Assembly: GCA_016721185.1 (NCBI GenBank)
Contig: JADKIP010000015.1
Location: 412,501 to 476,500 of the forward strand
Length of the DNA stretch: 64,000 nucleotides
Source: Candidatus Dechloromonas phosphorivorans
GTDB taxonomy: Bacteria > Pseudomonadota > Gammaproteobacteria > Burkholderiales > Rhodocyclaceae
Direction: 5' to 3'
A program made the position numbers and the translations under genes. Shown piece by piece: positions 49,640-56,731 of this stretch (position 1 is its first letter; every line of letters begins with the position of its first letter). The notes below the pieces were generated by a model. It did not search any database. It saw only the letters and a program-made list of their open reading frames with translations, and was not told where the DNA came from.

Positions 49640-50403
49640 TCCGCTTCGCCTCACTCGGCAGCGGCAGCGCGGGTAATGCGCTGCTGGTCGAAAGTGAGGC
49701 GACTTGCCTGATGCTGGACTGTGGGTTCGGGTTGCGGGAAACCGTGGCCCGACTCCAAAATCTCGGGCGCCAGCCCAGTGACATTTCCGGCATTCTCGTC
49801 ACCCACGAACACGGCGACCACGTTGGTGGCGTTTTTCGATTTGCCCGAAAGTTTTCCCTGCCGGTCTGGATGACTCACGGTTCCTGGGTTGCTTGCGGTG
49901 AATCCGATCTCGGGCTTGATCTGCATATCATTGATAGTCATCGTTCCTTGACCATCGGCGATCTTGAGGTGCAACCCTTTCCCGTGCCACATGATGCACG
50001 CGAACCTGTGCAATACATTTTTTCTGATCCCACTTTTCGCCTTGGTGTATTGACTGACATTGGTGAAATCACCCCGCATGTGCGAGATTTGTTGTCAGGT
50101 TGCGATGGGTTGGTACTGGAATTCAATCACGATGCGCAAATGCTGGCACAGTCATCCTATCCGGTTTCATTGAAACGGCGGATTGCCGGGCGTTATGGCC
50201 ATCTGGAAAACTCGGCCGCGGTCGGCTTGCTCAATCAAATCGATTGCTCTCGTCTGCAACATTTAGTCGCCGCTCACCTTAGTGAGCGCAATAATCTACC
50301 CAGTCTGGTGGTGCGCTCAGTGGCTCGTGTTTTGGGCTGTGAGGAAAGCTGGGTGGGCGTGGCGACGCCTGATATGGGTTTTTCCTGGCGCGAACTGTGT
50401 TGA
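49636..50403 (+). CDS. MBL-fold metallohydrolase, YycJ/WalJ-like
   Basis: 255 residues from GTG 49636 (MIRFASLGSGSAGNALLVES), overlapping the bamC stop. The metal-binding motif THEHGDHVGG lies at about residue 55. FPVPHDAREPVQYIF and VLEFNHDAQML match the YycJ-like phosphodiesterase group. The substrate is probably nucleic acid by family, not shown here. Ends before a strong bidirectional terminator. Confidence 0.87.
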   Translation: MIRFASLGSGSAGNALLVESEATCLMLDCGFGLRETVARLQNLGRQPSDISGILVTHEHGDHVGGVFRFARKFSLPVWMTHGSWVACGESDLGLDLHIIDSHRSLTIGDLEVQPFPVPHDAREPVQYIFSDPTFRLGVLTDIGEITPHVRDLLSGCDGLVLEFNHDAQMLAQSSYPVSLKRRIAGRYGHLENSAAVGLLNQIDCSRLQHLVAAHLSERNNLPSLVVRSVARVLGCEESWVGVATPDMGFSWRELC

Positions 50404-50436
50404 TGGACGGTTTAGCTGCGAATAAAAATAGACAAT

Positions 50437-50467
50437 AAAAAACGGGGCCGAAGCCCCGTTTTTTTTA
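50437..50467. terminator. Bidirectional terminator
   Basis: AACGGGGC (50441-50448), loop CGAA, GCCCCGTT (50453-50460), with A-run before and T-run after, so it can end transcripts from both the MBL gene and the convergent lipoprotein gene. Confidence 0.92.
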
Positions 50468-50478
50468 AGCTTGAAGAA

Positions 50479-50742
50479 TTACTTCTTCATTTCTTCAGCA
50501 GGCTTGGCTGGTTCGCCGGCCGGAACAGCAGGAGCAGCGGCAGCATCAGCCGGCTTGGCAGCGTCAGCAGCAGGAGCGGCGGCCGGAGCAGCGGCTTCAG
50601 CAGGCTTGGCAGCTTCCGGAGCCGGGGCGGCAGCAGGAGCTGGGGCGGCAGCAGGAGCGGCAGGAGCCGGAGCTTCGGCAGGCTTGCCACAAGCGGCCAG
50701 GGTTAGAGCGAGCAGAGCAGCAACGAGGTAGGACTTGTTCAT
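50479..50742 (-). CDS. Small Ala/Pro-rich lipoprotein
   Basis: 87 residues (MNKSYLVAALLALTLAACGK): a lipoprotein signal with lipobox LAAC, then ~65 residues made almost only of Ala, Pro, Glu and Lys in repeating AAPA/EAAKPAEA units. Such low-complexity tails probably span the periplasm or bind the wall. No enzymatic domain. SD GGAAACCCC is weak. Similar proteins are often called 'hypothetical' or confused with VNTRs; the codon pattern here is a normal reading frame. Confidence 0.75.
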   Translation of the reverse strand: MNKSYLVAALLALTLAACGKPAEAPAPAAPAAAPAPAAAPAPEAAKPAEAAAPAAAPAADAAKPADAAAAPAVPAGEPAKPAEEMKK

Positions 50743-50878
50743 GGGGTTTCCTTATCGATAGAAAGCGGCAAAAGCCAATAAAATTTAGAGATCAGGAGCG
50801 ACCTAATCAGGTTACGATTATAACAATAAATTGTGTCAATTTGCGGGAATTGCTGCACCGCCGCATGGCGGCTGGGTA

Positions 50879-51355
50879 TCAGAGCCCCAGCGTGCTTGTC
50901 CTGATCGGCTCGCCGCCCGCTGAGGATAGTTCCGAGAAGCGGTTCAGGTAGGGTTTTAATTCATCAATTTCGTCGACCAGCAGTTTGCTGCGCGGCAAAT
51001 CCCGCTCAAAGCGGATCAGCGCATGTTTATCGTCGATGATCAGCATGCTATCCCGTAAATGTGCCATGTTTGGCGGGCTTTGTTGCGCAGTTGCCAAGTG
51101 GCTGAAGTCGGTAAGCAGCTTGATCAGTAACGGGGATTGGTTGTGCAACCGCTCGGCATTGCGGACGATTATCTGGAGGCTTTCCTTATGCCCCGCGCGC
51201 AGAATTCGCTTTATCTGGGGCAAGCGCAGGGATGATTCCAGTTTGAGTTGGCCGAGATCCTCGTCGTAAATGCAAATTTTTTGGCAAGCCATAAAGAGCA
51301 GACGGTCAATTGCCGTCTGGTAACCTTCCCAGGAGGTAATCAGTTCGCGAGCCAT
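50879..51355 (-). CDS. Conserved hypothetical protein, DUF7931-like
   Basis: 158 residues (MARELITSWEGYQTAIDRLL). Alternating beta/alpha pattern: ICIYDEDLGQLKLES, LQIIVRNAERLHNQSPLL and MLIIDDKHALIRFERDLPRS. It resembles a short phospholipase-D-like fold without the HKD motif, which I recall as DUF7931. It is divergent from rlmD. Function unknown. Confidence 0.65.
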   Translation of the reverse strand: MARELITSWEGYQTAIDRLLFMACQKICIYDEDLGQLKLESSLRLPQIKRILRAGHKESLQIIVRNAERLHNQSPLLIKLLTDFSHLATAQQSPPNMAHLRDSMLIIDDKHALIRFERDLPRSKLLVDEIDELKPYLNRFSELSSAGGEPIRTSTLGL

Positions 51356-51406
51356 AGCGCTCAGTCTAGCTGATTGTTAGAATTTGCGCTTTTTTTGGAG
51401 TTGACC

Positions 51407-52705
51407 GTGGCAATCGGGATCATCGAGTCGCTGGATCATGAGGCGAGAGGCATTACTCGCCTGGAGGGCAAGGCGGTTTTCGTTGACGGCGCGTTGCCCG
51501 GTGAAACTGTTGAGTACGCTAGTTTTCGCCGCAAATCGAGTTACGAGCTGGCGCATCTGGTACGTGTTATCAAGCCTTCAAGTGCTCGTATTGAACCACG
51601 CTGCCCGTATTTCGGGATCTGCGGTGGCTGCACCATGCAGCACATGGACCCGGCGGCACAGATGGCGGCCAAGCAGCGGGTGCTTGAGGACGGACTTTGG
51701 CACATTGGTCGCGTACGGCCCGAGCAAATGCTGCCGCCGACGCAGGGCGCGCCGTGGGGTTACCGGCATCGGGCACGCCTTGCGGTGCGGAAGCTGCCGG
51801 ATAACGGGGGAATGTTGATTGGTTTTCACGAGTGGCGCAGCAGTTATATCGCCGACATGAAAACCTGTGAGATTTTGCCGCCACACGTCTCGGCCTTGCT
51901 CATGCCACTGCGCGAATTGTTCGCTGCGCTAACTATTGCCGAGCGTATTCCACAGGTTGAGGTCGCAGTCGGGGAGCAATGCACCGCACTTTTGTTGCGT
52001 ATTCTTGAACCACTCAAGCCGAAAGATGAGCAATTGCTCCGCGAGTTTGCCGATCGCCACACTATTGTTTTTTATTTACAAGCCAAGGGGCCGGATTCGG
52101 TCTATCGCTTTTATCCCATACCGGGGCCACGTTTGTCCTACACGCTGCCTGAGTTCGACCTTGAATTCGATTTTCGGCCAACCGATTTTACTCAGGTGAA
52201 CCATGCCGTGAACCAGGTTTTGGTGCGGCGAGCGCTGCGCTTGCTTGACCCGCAACCGGGCGAGCGGATTGCCGACATGTTCAGTGGCTTGGGTAACTTC
52301 ACCTTGCCGATTGCCCGTTCAGGTGCCACGGTGCTGGGTGTTGAAGGCAGCGAGGCGCTGGTGCAGCGTGGACGCGAGAGCGCTGCCGCGAACGGTCTGG
52401 CGGCGAGTGTTGAATTCGCCGTAGCCAATCTGTTTGAATGTACCGAAGCCTCACTGGGCGCGCTGGGGAGGTTCGACAAGATGCTGATTGACCCACCACG
52501 GGAAGGGGCAATGGCGCTGGTCAATGCGCTGCACGCGGATTTGCCAAGCCGTATCGTCTATGTTTCTTGCAACCCGGCCACATTGGCTCGGGATGCAGCG
52601 GTTTTGGTCAGCGCGAAAGGCTACCGTTTTGTCGCGGCAGCGGCGGTCAATATGTTCCCGCATACCTCACACGTTGAATCAATCGCCATTTTCGAGCGGC
52701 CATGA
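51407..52705 (+). CDS. rlmD: 23S rRNA (uracil(1939)-C5)-methyltransferase
   Basis: 432 residues from GTG 51407, with TTGGAG 6 bp upstream. The N-terminal TRAM domain (IGIIESLDHEARGITRLEGK), the [4Fe-4S] cysteines in CPYFGICGGC (~residues 65-74), and the SAM-dependent core with FSGLGNFTLPIA and SCNPATLARD (catalytic Cys) are all present. The RlmD/RumA family modifies 23S rRNA. The start region GTTGACCGTGGCA is a two-mismatch variant of the dispersed motif. Confidence 0.92.
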   Translation: MAIGIIESLDHEARGITRLEGKAVFVDGALPGETVEYASFRRKSSYELAHLVRVIKPSSARIEPRCPYFGICGGCTMQHMDPAAQMAAKQRVLEDGLWHIGRVRPEQMLPPTQGAPWGYRHRARLAVRKLPDNGGMLIGFHEWRSSYIADMKTCEILPPHVSALLMPLRELFAALTIAERIPQVEVAVGEQCTALLLRILEPLKPKDEQLLREFADRHTIVFYLQAKGPDSVYRFYPIPGPRLSYTLPEFDLEFDFRPTDFTQVNHAVNQVLVRRALRLLDPQPGERIADMFSGLGNFTLPIARSGATVLGVEGSEALVQRGRESAAANGLAASVEFAVANLFECTEASLGALGRFDKMLIDPPREGAMALVNALHADLPSRIVYVSCNPATLARDAAVLVSAKGYRFVAAAAVNMFPHTSHVESIAIFERP

Positions 52706-52706
52706 A

Positions 52707-52730
52707 AAAGGGCGGCCTCGGCCGCCCTTT
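52707..52730. terminator. Convergent terminator between rlmD and the YccA-like gene
   Basis: AAAGGGCGGCC and GGCCGCCCTTT are perfectly complementary (52707-52717, 52720-52730) around a minimal loop. T-runs are short on both sides. Confidence 0.8.
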
Positions 52731-52749
52731 CAATTCAAATGCTTACGAA

Positions 52750-53442
52750 TCAGTCGCGTTCGCCCGTGAGCGCCATGATCAGTTGCAGCAGGCTGACGAA
52801 AACGTTGTAGATACTGAGGTATACCGACAAGGTTGCGCTGACATAATTTGTTTCGCCGCCTTGAACGATCCGGCTGATGTCATAAAGAATGTAGGCCGAG
52901 AAGACCATGACGGCTGCAGCAGAAATCGCCAGCGACAACGCAGGAATCTGGAAGAAAATATTAGCCAGCGCGGCCAGCAGAATCACAATCATGCCGATGA
53001 ACAGAAATTTGCCCATGCCGCTAAAGTCACGCTTGCTGACGGTTGCAATTGTCGCCATTGTGAAAAATACTGCGCCGGTGCCGCCTGCAGCCATGGCAAT
53101 CATGCCGCCGCCGTTTGAAAAGCCGAGGGCAACCTGAAGAATGCGTGACAGCATCAAGCCCATGAAGAAGGTAAAGCCAAGCAGCAGCGCAACGCCGAGG
53201 CCGCTATCCTTGTTCTTTTCAATGCCATACATGAATCCCCAGGCGATACCCAGGAAAAGCAGGAAACTCATCAATGGACTGCCGGCCATGAAGCTGAACT
53301 GCATCTGGATGCCAACCATCGCACCGAGTACCGTAGGCACCATGGAGATGGCAAGAAGCATGTAAGTGTTGCGCAGGACGCGGTTTTGCTGAAGAGCCAG
53401 CCCGGAAGAGCCTTGGCTGGCAATATCGAAGTTCGTGTTCAT
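52750..53442 (-). CDS. Bax inhibitor-1/YccA family membrane protein
   Basis: 230 residues (MNTNFDIASQGSSGLALQQN) with AAGGAGG before the ATG. Seven hydrophobic segments, for example NTYMLLAISMVPTVLGAMVG and LGFTFFMGLMLSRILQ; conserved acidic residues near the C-terminus. E. coli YccA binds the FtsH protease; a role here is by analogy. Confidence 0.9.
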   Translation of the reverse strand: MNTNFDIASQGSSGLALQQNRVLRNTYMLLAISMVPTVLGAMVGIQMQFSFMAGSPLMSFLLFLGIAWGFMYGIEKNKDSGLGVALLLGFTFFMGLMLSRILQVALGFSNGGGMIAMAAGGTGAVFFTMATIATVSKRDFSGMGKFLFIGMIVILLAALANIFFQIPALSLAISAAAVMVFSAYILYDISRIVQGGETNYVSATLSVYLSIYNVFVSLLQLIMALTGERD

Positions 53443-53624
53443 GGTTGTGCAATCCTCCTTAAAATTACTACATTGCTAAGACCAACGAGGCTGGCCGAAA
53501 GTTTCAATCATCGGCAAATGGGTCGGTCGGTCAATCTCTCTGCAGATTATGTTATCATGCGCGCCTTCAAAAGCAGGGCTGGCGCGCTTGATGGTGCTGG
53601 TTCTGAAGTTGATTGTTAGTGCGG

Positions 53625-53712
53625 GGGGGTTTGGCAGAGTGGTCGATTGCACCGGTCTTGAAAACCGGCAAACTGAAAGGTTTCCAGGGTTCGAATCCCT
53701 GAGCCCCCGCCA
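53625..53712 (+). tRNA. tRNA-Ser, anticodon TGA
   Basis: Acceptor GGGGGTT pairs with AGCCCCC (one G-T), followed by G73 and an encoded CCA (53710-53712). Anticodon arm CCGGT-CTTGAAA-ACCGG gives TGA. A long variable arm (CAAACTGAAAGGTTTC) and T-arm CAGGG-TTCGAAT-CCCTG confirm tRNA-Ser. A TATCAT-type -10 sequence lies ~70 bp upstream. Confidence 0.95.
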
Positions 53713-53740
53713 AATACAACATTTGACGTTTTGAAGTTAA

Positions 53741-53764
53741 AAACCGGTTTTGGCCGGTTTTTTT
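53741..53764 (+). terminator. Terminator after tRNA-Ser
   Basis: AAACCGG (53741-53747), loop TTTTGG, CCGGTTT (53754-53760) followed by T4. Confidence 0.85.
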
Positions 53765-53788
53765 ACGCCTGATGCTTGATCAGCCCAC

Positions 53789-53980
53789 TCAATCGTCGAT
53801 CTTTTCCTGGTTTTTGACATAGCGCTGACAGGCCTCGCGCAGGAAACTCATCTGGCTTTTGAAATTTTTGCAGCCTTTGCAGATGGCGAGGTGCATTTCC
53901 AGATTGACCCGTTCGGGCAAGGTGATTTTTCTATCCTGTGCTTCGGATAGCAGGTGAGTGACTTCCTTGCAGCTCAGCAT
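53789..53980 (-). CDS. Zinc-finger anti-sigma factor (zf-HC2 type)
   Basis: 63 residues from ATG 53980 (MLSCKEVTHLLSEAQDRKIT), preceded by AGGAG. Cys4 and the H-x3-C-x2-C motif (HLAICKGC) form the anti-sigma zinc domain. No membrane segment, so it is a cytoplasmic redox- or metal-type sensor rather than a transmembrane one. Its start overlaps the sigma gene stop by 7 bp. Confidence 0.85.
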   Translation of the reverse strand: MLSCKEVTHLLSEAQDRKITLPERVNLEMHLAICKGCKNFKSQMSFLREACQRYVKNQEKIDD

Positions 53981-54582
53981 GGTTGTTCTCCTGCGGTGAA
54001 CCAGTTTTTCTCCAGACAATTGCGCAAGCCGTTGCGGGCGCGATGAAGAATGACGTTGCAATTGCTGATGGTGATACTGAGTTCCTGGCAGACCTCGGCG
54101 GTTTCAAACTCCAGAAACTCGCGCATCATGAAAACGCGGGCGGTGTTTTCGGGCAGGTGCTTCAGGCAGGCGTCGAAAACGTCCCAGAAACGTTGCTGCC
54201 GGAGGGCTTCTTCCGGATTGCCCCAATCGTTCGGGCGATTTCCCGGTGACCAGTGGGCGTTGGCCTTGAATAGTGTTTCAAAGGTTTCATCGAGACTTTC
54301 CTCTTGCTGCGAGAACGAGGAAACATTGGTCGTGCGGCTTTGCAAGCGAATCTGATCGATGATCTTGTTGCGCAGAATCGCAAATACCCAGGTTTTCAGC
54401 GCCGAACGGCCGGCGAACTCCTTGGCGCTGGTCAGCGCGGCGGCGAGGGCTTCCTGAACGACGTCTTCGGCCAGCGTTTCATCGCGTAGTTGTAAATGGG
54501 CAAACTTCATCATGTCGCGGCGAATGTCGGTCAGTGTGCTGTTGTCAATCATCATCTTGGTTGCGTCGGGTAGCGGAGCCAT
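53974..54582 (-). CDS. ECF-family RNA polymerase sigma factor
   Basis: 202 residues (or 193 from Met10). Region 2 contains HLQLRDETLAEDVVQEALAA and LKTWVFAILRNKIIDQIR; region 4 contains LKHLPENTARVFMMREFLEF and ELSITISNCNVILHRAR. It is encoded with its anti-sigma partner at the end of the six-gene minus-strand operon and overlaps the transferase gene upstream. It may autoregulate the operon. Confidence 0.92.
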   Translation of the reverse strand: MAPLPDATKMMIDNSTLTDIRRDMMKFAHLQLRDETLAEDVVQEALAAALTSAKEFAGRSALKTWVFAILRNKIIDQIRLQSRTTNVSSFSQQEESLDETFETLFKANAHWSPGNRPNDWGNPEEALRQQRFWDVFDACLKHLPENTARVFMMREFLEFETAEVCQELSITISNCNVILHRARNGLRNCLEKNWFTAGEQPC

Positions 54583-55261
54583 GATCGTACTGGGTTAGCG
54601 ATGCTCGGTCGATCAGTTGTTGGTTTGCCAGTTCGGGGCAAAACTGAAGCAGGCGCTCGAAGTCTTCCCTGCGGTCAACGTCCCAAAACGGCTCAAATTC
54701 AGCCCACTGCCAACCCAGGCTGACGAGGCGCTGGCGCGTTTGTTGAAGAACACGCTCGGTGCTCCAGGCAATATCGGCAAAGGCCAGAAATGATGCCTGG
54801 CGCATGCCGATCAGCACGTAGCCGCCGTCTTCGGCTGGCGTCAGCACGGCTTCGTTTTCGGTCAGCGCCGCAGCGGCACCTTGCAAGTGAGCCGCGTCGA
54901 GCATCGGGCAGTCGGTGCCGATGACCAGCGTGCCCGTGGGCGATGGAGATTCGGCGATGGCGAGATGCATGCGCCCACCCAAATCGCCTTCGGGCTGCTG
55001 GCGCAGGGTGATCGGGCCGTTTGCCGCACATTTGGTGAAATCGGGGTGGCTGGTATCCGGGGCGCACCACAGCGTGACCGGGCCGATGTCGGCGGCCAAT
55101 GCGGTGGCCACCGTGCGCTGGAGCAGCCAGCGTTGCAGGGCAGCGGCACCTTCAGCGCCGAGGTGAGGAATCAGGCGGGTTTTGGTCAGGCCGGGAATCG
55201 GCGCTTTGGCCATAATCGCGATGGCGACTTTGAGTTTGTCTTCAGGATTTGCGGGGGGCAT
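54545..55261 (-). CDS. TIGR04282-type glycosyltransferase-like protein (DUF2064)
   Basis: 238 residues from ATG 55261 (MPPANPEDKLKVAIAIMAKA). A nucleotidyl/glycosyl-transferase fold of the CofC-like group: AKAPIPGLTKTRLIPHLG at the nucleotide-binding loop, GTDCPMLDAAHL (Asp motif), and TPAEDGGYVLIGMR. TIGR models name this 'transferase 1, rSAM/selenodomain-associated'. It overlaps its partner transferase by 20 bp and the sigma gene by up to 38 bp. Substrate unknown. Confidence 0.87.
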   Translation of the reverse strand: MPPANPEDKLKVAIAIMAKAPIPGLTKTRLIPHLGAEGAAALQRWLLQRTVATALAADIGPVTLWCAPDTSHPDFTKCAANGPITLRQQPEGDLGGRMHLAIAESPSPTGTLVIGTDCPMLDAAHLQGAAAALTENEAVLTPAEDGGYVLIGMRQASFLAFADIAWSTERVLQQTRQRLVSLGWQWAEFEPFWDVDRREDFERLLQFCPELANQQLIDRASLTQYDHGSATRRNQDDD

Positions 55262-55958
55262 AGCCGTATTCCCGAGCCAGATCATGCGGGTTAGCGCCAA
55301 AAAAGAAGCGCAGGCGGAGTTGCCACATCAACAGAATGGTTCGCAGCACGCCGTGTTTTTCCCAGCGCCGGCCGGATGTGGCGACTCGTTCGGTCAGGCA
55401 GGCGGGGCGCGACAAGGCGCGTAGTTGGCGGGAGAACACGATGTCTTCCATCAGCGGAATGTCGGGGAACCCGCCGATCCGGTCGAACGCTTGCCGGGTG
55501 ACAAAAATGCCCTGATCGCCAGTGGCGATGCCGCTGAGTCGCGAGCGCCAGTTCATCATGAAGGCGACCAAACCGAGGCCGGAAACCGTGCCTTCGATTC
55601 GCACGTCAAAGCGCCCCCAACTCGCGCCTTGCTCGATCGCCTGGCGGATCAGAGCTGGGGCCGAGGGTGGCAATTGGGTATCGGCATGCAGAAAGAGCAG
55701 CACCGGGCCGCGGGCGAGTGCGGCGCCGGTGTTCATCTGGCAGCCACGGCCGCTCGGCGATGTGGCGATTTGGTCGGCTAAACCGGCCGCTAACTGCACG
55801 GTGCTGTCGCTGCTGCCGCCATCGACGACGATAATTTCGCAGCTTTCGTGTCGGCAGGGCTGCAACCGCGCCAGCCATTGGGGCATGCCCAAGGCTTCGT
55901 TGAGCACAGGAACGATGATCGACAATTGGGGCGTTTCACTGGCGCTGCCCATATTCAT
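55242..55958 (-). CDS. TIGR04283-type family 2 glycosyltransferase
   Basis: 238 residues from ATG 55958 (MNMGSASETPQLSIIVPVLN). A GT-A fold: VPVLNEALGMPQWLARL, VVDGGSSDSTVQLAA, FLHADTQLPPSAP (DxD-like), and GDQGIFVTRQAFDRIGGFPD. It is 'transferase 2, rSAM/selenodomain-associated' in TIGR naming and is usually next to the TIGR04282 partner, as here. No radical SAM gene is present in the window. Confidence 0.88.
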   Translation of the reverse strand: MNMGSASETPQLSIIVPVLNEALGMPQWLARLQPCRHESCEIIVVDGGSSDSTVQLAAGLADQIATSPSGRGCQMNTGAALARGPVLLFLHADTQLPPSAPALIRQAIEQGASWGRFDVRIEGTVSGLGLVAFMMNWRSRLSGIATGDQGIFVTRQAFDRIGGFPDIPLMEDIVFSRQLRALSRPACLTERVATSGRRWEKHGVLRTILLMWQLRLRFFFGANPHDLAREYGYAPRKS

Positions 55959-56731
55959 TCGGCGGTGGCTGCCGTGCATTCTTCGTCTTTGGCGACAAAG
56001 CGGAAATCGGCGAAGCCGGCGTGGGCTGTTTCGCCGGTATTGTCGGTGTCGGAGGCAATCGCCAGGCCGCTCAAACGTCCGCTGATGTCGCCAAAAGCGC
56101 GCTGAAAATCCTTCACCACATCGCGCCGTTCCTGCACCCAGCCACCGGCTTTGCCTGCGCCGGAGCGCAGCACCAGCATGCGGGCGCGGTCGGTGTAGGC
56201 ATTGTTTTGTAACGTTCCGACCGGCTGTTTGTTGTCCCAGACGTAATTGATCGCCGCGTCCGGCACCTGGTTGCCGTAAATGGAGCGGGCCAGGCTGAGC
56301 TTGGTGCGGGTGGCAAAACCCAATTGGTCCGGTGGTACGGTAAAAGTCAGGTAAACCCGCGCCGCGTAGTCGTCGCCGGATTTTTTGTTCATGTCGGCCG
56401 AAGCCACCGGCGCGTCGATGCGCCATTGCCAACACAAAATTGGCGTTTTTTTCAGGTCGACCGCAACCGTCCGCCCGAGCAGCGCCATGCTTTTGTTGGC
56501 GTGCGCTTCGACGGCCTGAACGCCATCCCACTGGCGCAAGGCGTAGCGCGTCGGCGGGAATTTGTCGTTCAGTTGCTCGATTTTCCAGGGCGCGGGAATT
56601 GCTGGATCGCTGGCATTAAAGCGACCCACCCAGAGCGGTTCGGCCGCTGCGGCGAGCGGCAACGCCAGATTTAGCCCCAGGGTCAGCAACGTGGGTAAAC
56701 AATAATTTTTCAACGTAATCATCTGATTCAT
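55955..56731 (-). CDS. DUF3047 secreted protein
   Basis: 258 residues from ATG 56731, overlapping the upstream stop by ATGA. A signal peptide (LLTLGLNLALPLAAAAEP), then a beta-rich DUF3047 domain (CWQWRIDAPVASADMNKKSG, DDYAARVYLTF, INYVWDNKQPVGTL). Periplasmic, function unknown. The fixed place between the oxidoreductase fusion and the transferases suggests a shared envelope pathway. Confidence 0.83.
   Translation of the reverse strand: MNQMITLKNYCLPTLLTLGLNLALPLAAAAEPLWVGRFNASDPAIPAPWKIEQLNDKFPPTRYALRQWDGVQAVEAHANKSMALLGRTVAVDLKKTPILCWQWRIDAPVASADMNKKSGDDYAARVYLTFTVPPDQLGFATRTKLSLARSIYGNQVPDAAINYVWDNKQPVGTLQNNAYTDRARMLVLRSGAGKAGGWVQERRDVVKDFQRAFGDISGRLSGLAIASDTDNTGETAHAGFADFRFVAKDEECTAATAE

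Noticed and set aside
50500..50690. Repetitive GCAGGAGC/GGCAGC units resembling a minisatellite or CRISPR-like array
   Set aside because: They are codons of an Ala/Pro-rich lipoprotein; unit length and spacing are irregular and there are no unique spacers.
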